Source: Amazonocrinis nigriterrae CENA67 (lineage in GTDB: Bacteria; Cyanobacteriota; Cyanobacteriia; Cyanobacteriales; Nostocaceae). From it: a DNA stretch of 64,000 bases. Within the stretch, counting starts at the first letter, position 1. Every line of letters begins with the position of its first letter. Both the position numbers and the translations under genes were made by a program. Positions 63,489 through 64,000 of this stretch are shown piece after piece. The notes under the pieces were generated by a model. The model saw nothing but the letters and a program-made list of their open reading frames with translations, ran no database searches and was not told the DNA's origin. The stretch covers positions 1-64,000 of the forward strand of contig NZ_JAECZC010000014.1 of NCBI RefSeq assembly GCF_016056305.1. Reading direction: 5' to 3'.

Positions 63489-64000
63489 ATGTCCCATTCT
63501 GGATATACACTCCCGGTATTTGCCTGTGCTTCTGCTGTTGCAGCTTTACACTGGTTGCACCATCGTCAACCACTGAAAGCTGTGTCAGTGGATTTAATTG
63601 AACCAGCACAAATAGCAGAAATCCCAATTGAACAGGTAGCGGGACTATCTGAAAATATGGCTTTGGCAATTACCCGCAGTGACCCTGGTGATAATCTTGA
63701 CCTGACTAGAAATACACCGATTTGGGCGTTAGTGGAATTGAAAAGGGGAGATGGGGGGGATGAGGAAGCAGTGATTATTAAAGGGGGGGAAGGAATTGGC
63801 AAGCAGCTGAATGCTGATGATCAGCCTGCTATTTATGCTTATGCTCAAAAGCTGTTAAAAGAAAATTTGTCCCGAATGCTAGTAGGGACAGAAAAAATCA
63901 CTGTGACAATTATTCTACCTTCAGGGCGATCACTTGCTGTTCGCACTTCTAATGCTGCTTTTGGCGTTGTTGAAGGACTTTCTCTGTTGGGGACAACAGG
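63489..64000 (+). CDS. cbiD: Cobalt-precorrin-5B C1-methyltransferase CbiD (partial, 5' end)
   Basis: The first 170 codons of an open frame that runs off the window end. CbiD transfers a methyl group from S-adenosylmethionine to C1 of the corrin ring in anaerobic-type cobalamin (B12) synthesis. Matching stretches: SGYTLPVFACASAVAALHWL, VSVDLIEPAQIAEIPIEQV, ALAITRSDPGDNLDLTRNTP, KITVTIILPSGR and TSNAAFGVVEGLSLLGTTG. This is about half the usual length of 360-380 aa. Start ATG 63489 sits right behind the ctcctaa repeat, with no visible Shine-Dalgarno. Confidence 0.9.
   Translation, partial: MSHSGYTLPVFACASAVAALHWLHHRQPLKAVSVDLIEPAQIAEIPIEQVAGLSENMALAITRSDPGDNLDLTRNTPIWALVELKRGDGGDEEAVIIKGGEGIGKQLNADDQPAIYAYAQKLLKENLSRMLVGTEKITVTIILPSGRSLAVRTSNAAFGVVEGLSLLGTT

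Overview
The window is chromosomal DNA of a filamentous, probably heterocyst-forming cyanobacterium of the Nostoc/Anabaena group. This rests on frequent GCGATCGC (HIP1) octamers, a CP12 gene, SLH-porin and DUF1830/DUF3177 cyanobacterial families, giant WD40 proteins, PEP-CTERM proteins, and many heptameric tandem repeats and small inverted-repeat elements between genes. No rRNA, tRNA or CRISPR array was seen. About 33 genes look intact. At least five more are broken: a CHAT-domain tail, a catalase, a porin tail, a cupin and a TnpB fragment.

Layout. 0-7 kb: a spermidine/putrescine-type ABC permease, an EamA exporter, a membrane Ser/Thr kinase fused to a periplasmic-binding-protein-like receptor domain, and an SLH iron-uptake-type porin. 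7-14 kb: a small TPR protein, then a giant WD40-TPR-CHAT (caspase-like) protein with 28 WD repeats. 14-19 kb: a multicopper oxidase, a PEP-CTERM-like exported protein, a catalase gene reduced to its two ends, and a porin remnant. 19-30 kb: an MFS transporter, an EthD-EthD-NTF2-like fusion, 4-alpha-glucanotransferase, an FMN reductase, an aquaporin-family channel, an SDR and a GH63-like glycosidase. 30-41 kb: a tandem ribbon-helix-helix-like protein, LtrA, an HTH-NB-ARC-WD40 STAND protein with 14 WD repeats, a GDSL/PEP-CTERM esterase, and a KAS III-like plus ThDP-dependent enzyme pair. 41-43.9 kb: almost 3 kb in which I find no convincing gene. 43.9-54 kb: a same-strand series of a CMD-family protein, a DJ-1/PfpI protein, DUF1830, GlgX, an AGE epimerase fused to STAS, a receiver-flavoprotein fusion, and a CNB-histidine kinase. 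54-57 kb: a complete IS with target duplication, a broken cupin, a 298-bp inverted-repeat element and a TnpB scrap. 57-64 kb: a group 2 sigma factor, a metallophosphoesterase, a FIST protein, CP12, DUF3177, a small conserved protein and the start of cbiD.

Functional themes are inferred. One is glycogen and maltodextrin handling (malQ, GH63-like, glgX, AGE-STAS) beside redox and stress proteins (FMN reductase, DJ-1, CMD, receiver-flavoprotein). A second is signalling by very large repeat proteins (WD40-CHAT, NB-ARC-WD40, receptor kinase). The most unusual candidates are three: the receiver/glutaredoxin-like/flavoprotein fusion, which lacks the thioredoxin-reductase CxxC and is paired with a CNB-histidine kinase; the KAS III-like enzyme without the usual histidine, paired with a ThDP enzyme; and two near-identical small elements in inverted orientation that bracket about 17 kb.
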